A stretch of 64,000 bases of DNA from Streptococcus parauberis NCFD 2020. GTDB lineage: Bacteria; Bacillota; Bacilli; Lactobacillales; Streptococcaceae. Position numbers and translations under genes: made by a program. Where the stretch lies: the NCBI RefSeq assembly GCF_000187935.1, contig NZ_AEUT02000001.1, forward strand, positions 1,798,001-1,862,000, in the 5' to 3' direction. This document shows, one piece after another, positions 63,606 to 64,000 of this stretch (its first letter is position 1; every line of letters begins with the position of its first letter). The notes under the pieces were generated by a model that was not told the DNA's origin, did not search any database, and saw only the letters and a program-made list of their open reading frames with translations.

Positions 63606-64000
63606 TTAGGATAAAGACAGATGAACTCTCTTTTGTGAATTCTTGTGGTTGTACATCTCTTTATCTGCTTGATCCAAAAAGTATATTAAGTCATTACTTG
63701 CAGTATTTTCTGCAAAAACTTTACCAAACGACACAGAGACACCATATTTTTCAAAGTCATCCATGCGCATTTTAATATTGGATTGAATTCCGACAACATC
63801 TTGATAAGTTACATCTGGAATCAGGACACTAAACTCATCTCCACCTATCCGAGAGATGATAGCCTCAGATGGAAATTCCATCTTTAAAATATTTGCAAAA
63901 TCAATTAATAATTGATCTCCTATTTTATGACCAAACTGATCATTAGATTGTTTGAAATTATCTAAATCAAAGACAAAAATCCAGGTTGATTGATTATTTT
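63606..64000 (-). CDS. GGDEF diguanylate cyclase, C-terminal part (5' end outside window)
   Basis: The frame is open to the last base, so the start and any sensor domain lie beyond the window. The visible 131 residues are nearly a full GGDEF domain: FVFDLDNFKQSNDQFGHKIG (metal-binding Asp and nucleotide site), then SRIGGDEFSVLI with an intact GGDEF signature, and the closing QADKEMYNHKN. It should make c-di-GMP from two GTP. No RxxD inhibitory motif is seen five residues before GGDEF. First or near-first gene of the locus. Confidence 0.93.
   Translation of the reverse strand, partial: NNQSTWIFVFDLDNFKQSNDQFGHKIGDQLLIDFANILKMEFPSEAIISRIGGDEFSVLIPDVTYQDVVGIQSNIKMRMDDFEKYGVSVSFGKVFAENTASNDLIYFLDQADKEMYNHKNSQKRVHLSLS

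Noticed and set aside
63566..63775. 69-codon plus-strand ORF opposite the GGDEF gene
   Set aside because: Overlaps a clear GGDEF domain on the other strand and has no RBS.
1..64000. CRISPR array, rRNA operon or prophage
   Set aside because: No regularly spaced repeats, no rRNA sequence and no phage structural genes were seen; only an attachment-site scar and IS remnants.

Overview
The window is chromosomal DNA of a low-GC Gram-positive coccus, almost certainly a Streptococcus. The evidence is the rpoB-rpoC, pbp1b and tyrS neighbourhood, the comG competence operon followed by a comYH-type methyltransferase and ackA, the adcRCB zinc operon with a perfect AdcR box, sigma-X (CIN) boxes, a RofA/Mga-type regulator beside hslO, and a very large LPETG-anchored subtilase. 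The gene content fits the pyogenic group (S. uberis, S. parauberis or S. iniae type), but I cannot fix the species from the sequence alone.

Layout. 1-3.4 kb: 3' part of a RofA-like regulator, then hslO, dusB and a deoxynucleoside kinase (+). 3.4-7.5 kb: an ABC importer operon (-) with two tandem paralogous lipoproteins, permease and ATPase, preceded by a leader that looks like a leader-peptide attenuator. 7.6-9.4 kb: competence SSB, YtpR, a thioredoxin-like protein and a DUF4651-type protein (-). 9.5-11.6 kb: a micro-ORF, pepA and proC (+). 11.6-15.2 kb: CPBP protease, membrane protein and XRE regulator, then ackA and the methyltransferase (-). 15.4-19.6 kb: comGA to comGG and a DUF1033-type gene. 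19.7-29.5 kb: rpoC, rpoB, pbp1b (-). 29.6-30.9 kb: tyrS (+). 30.9-33.8 kb: adcB, adcC, adcR, ispE (-). 34-43.2 kb: a respiratory module made of polyprenyl synthase (+), then cydC, cydD, cydB, cydA, ndh and menA (-). 43.4-46.4 kb: alcohol dehydrogenase, a small membrane protein, a methyltransferase and a nucleotidyltransferase.

From 46.6 kb the window becomes accessory in character: a ~1,620-residue cell-wall subtilase, IS3-family remnants, a PNPOx-like protein, the 3' half of a tRNA-Leu gene that looks like an attachment-site scar, a PepSY lipoprotein and more IS debris. It ends with a 9-kb AT-rich minus-strand locus for cyclic-di-GMP signalling and polysaccharide synthesis. That locus holds a GGDEF diguanylate cyclase (cut by the window end), a near-complete EAL protein, a PgaD-like membrane protein, a PgaC/IcaA-like glycosyltransferase, a membrane-anchored degenerate EAL protein, a GT2-GtrA protein, a cellulose-synthase-like glycosyltransferase with a C-terminal PilZ domain, and a GT-C-like membrane protein.

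The two most interesting items are this complete make/break/sense c-di-GMP circuit wired to two processive glycosyltransferases in a Streptococcus, and the importer leader. The leader has a perfect promoter, a strong RBS, a 20-residue peptide rich in Tyr and Phe codons, and a chain of six mutually exclusive RNA pairings ending in a terminator.
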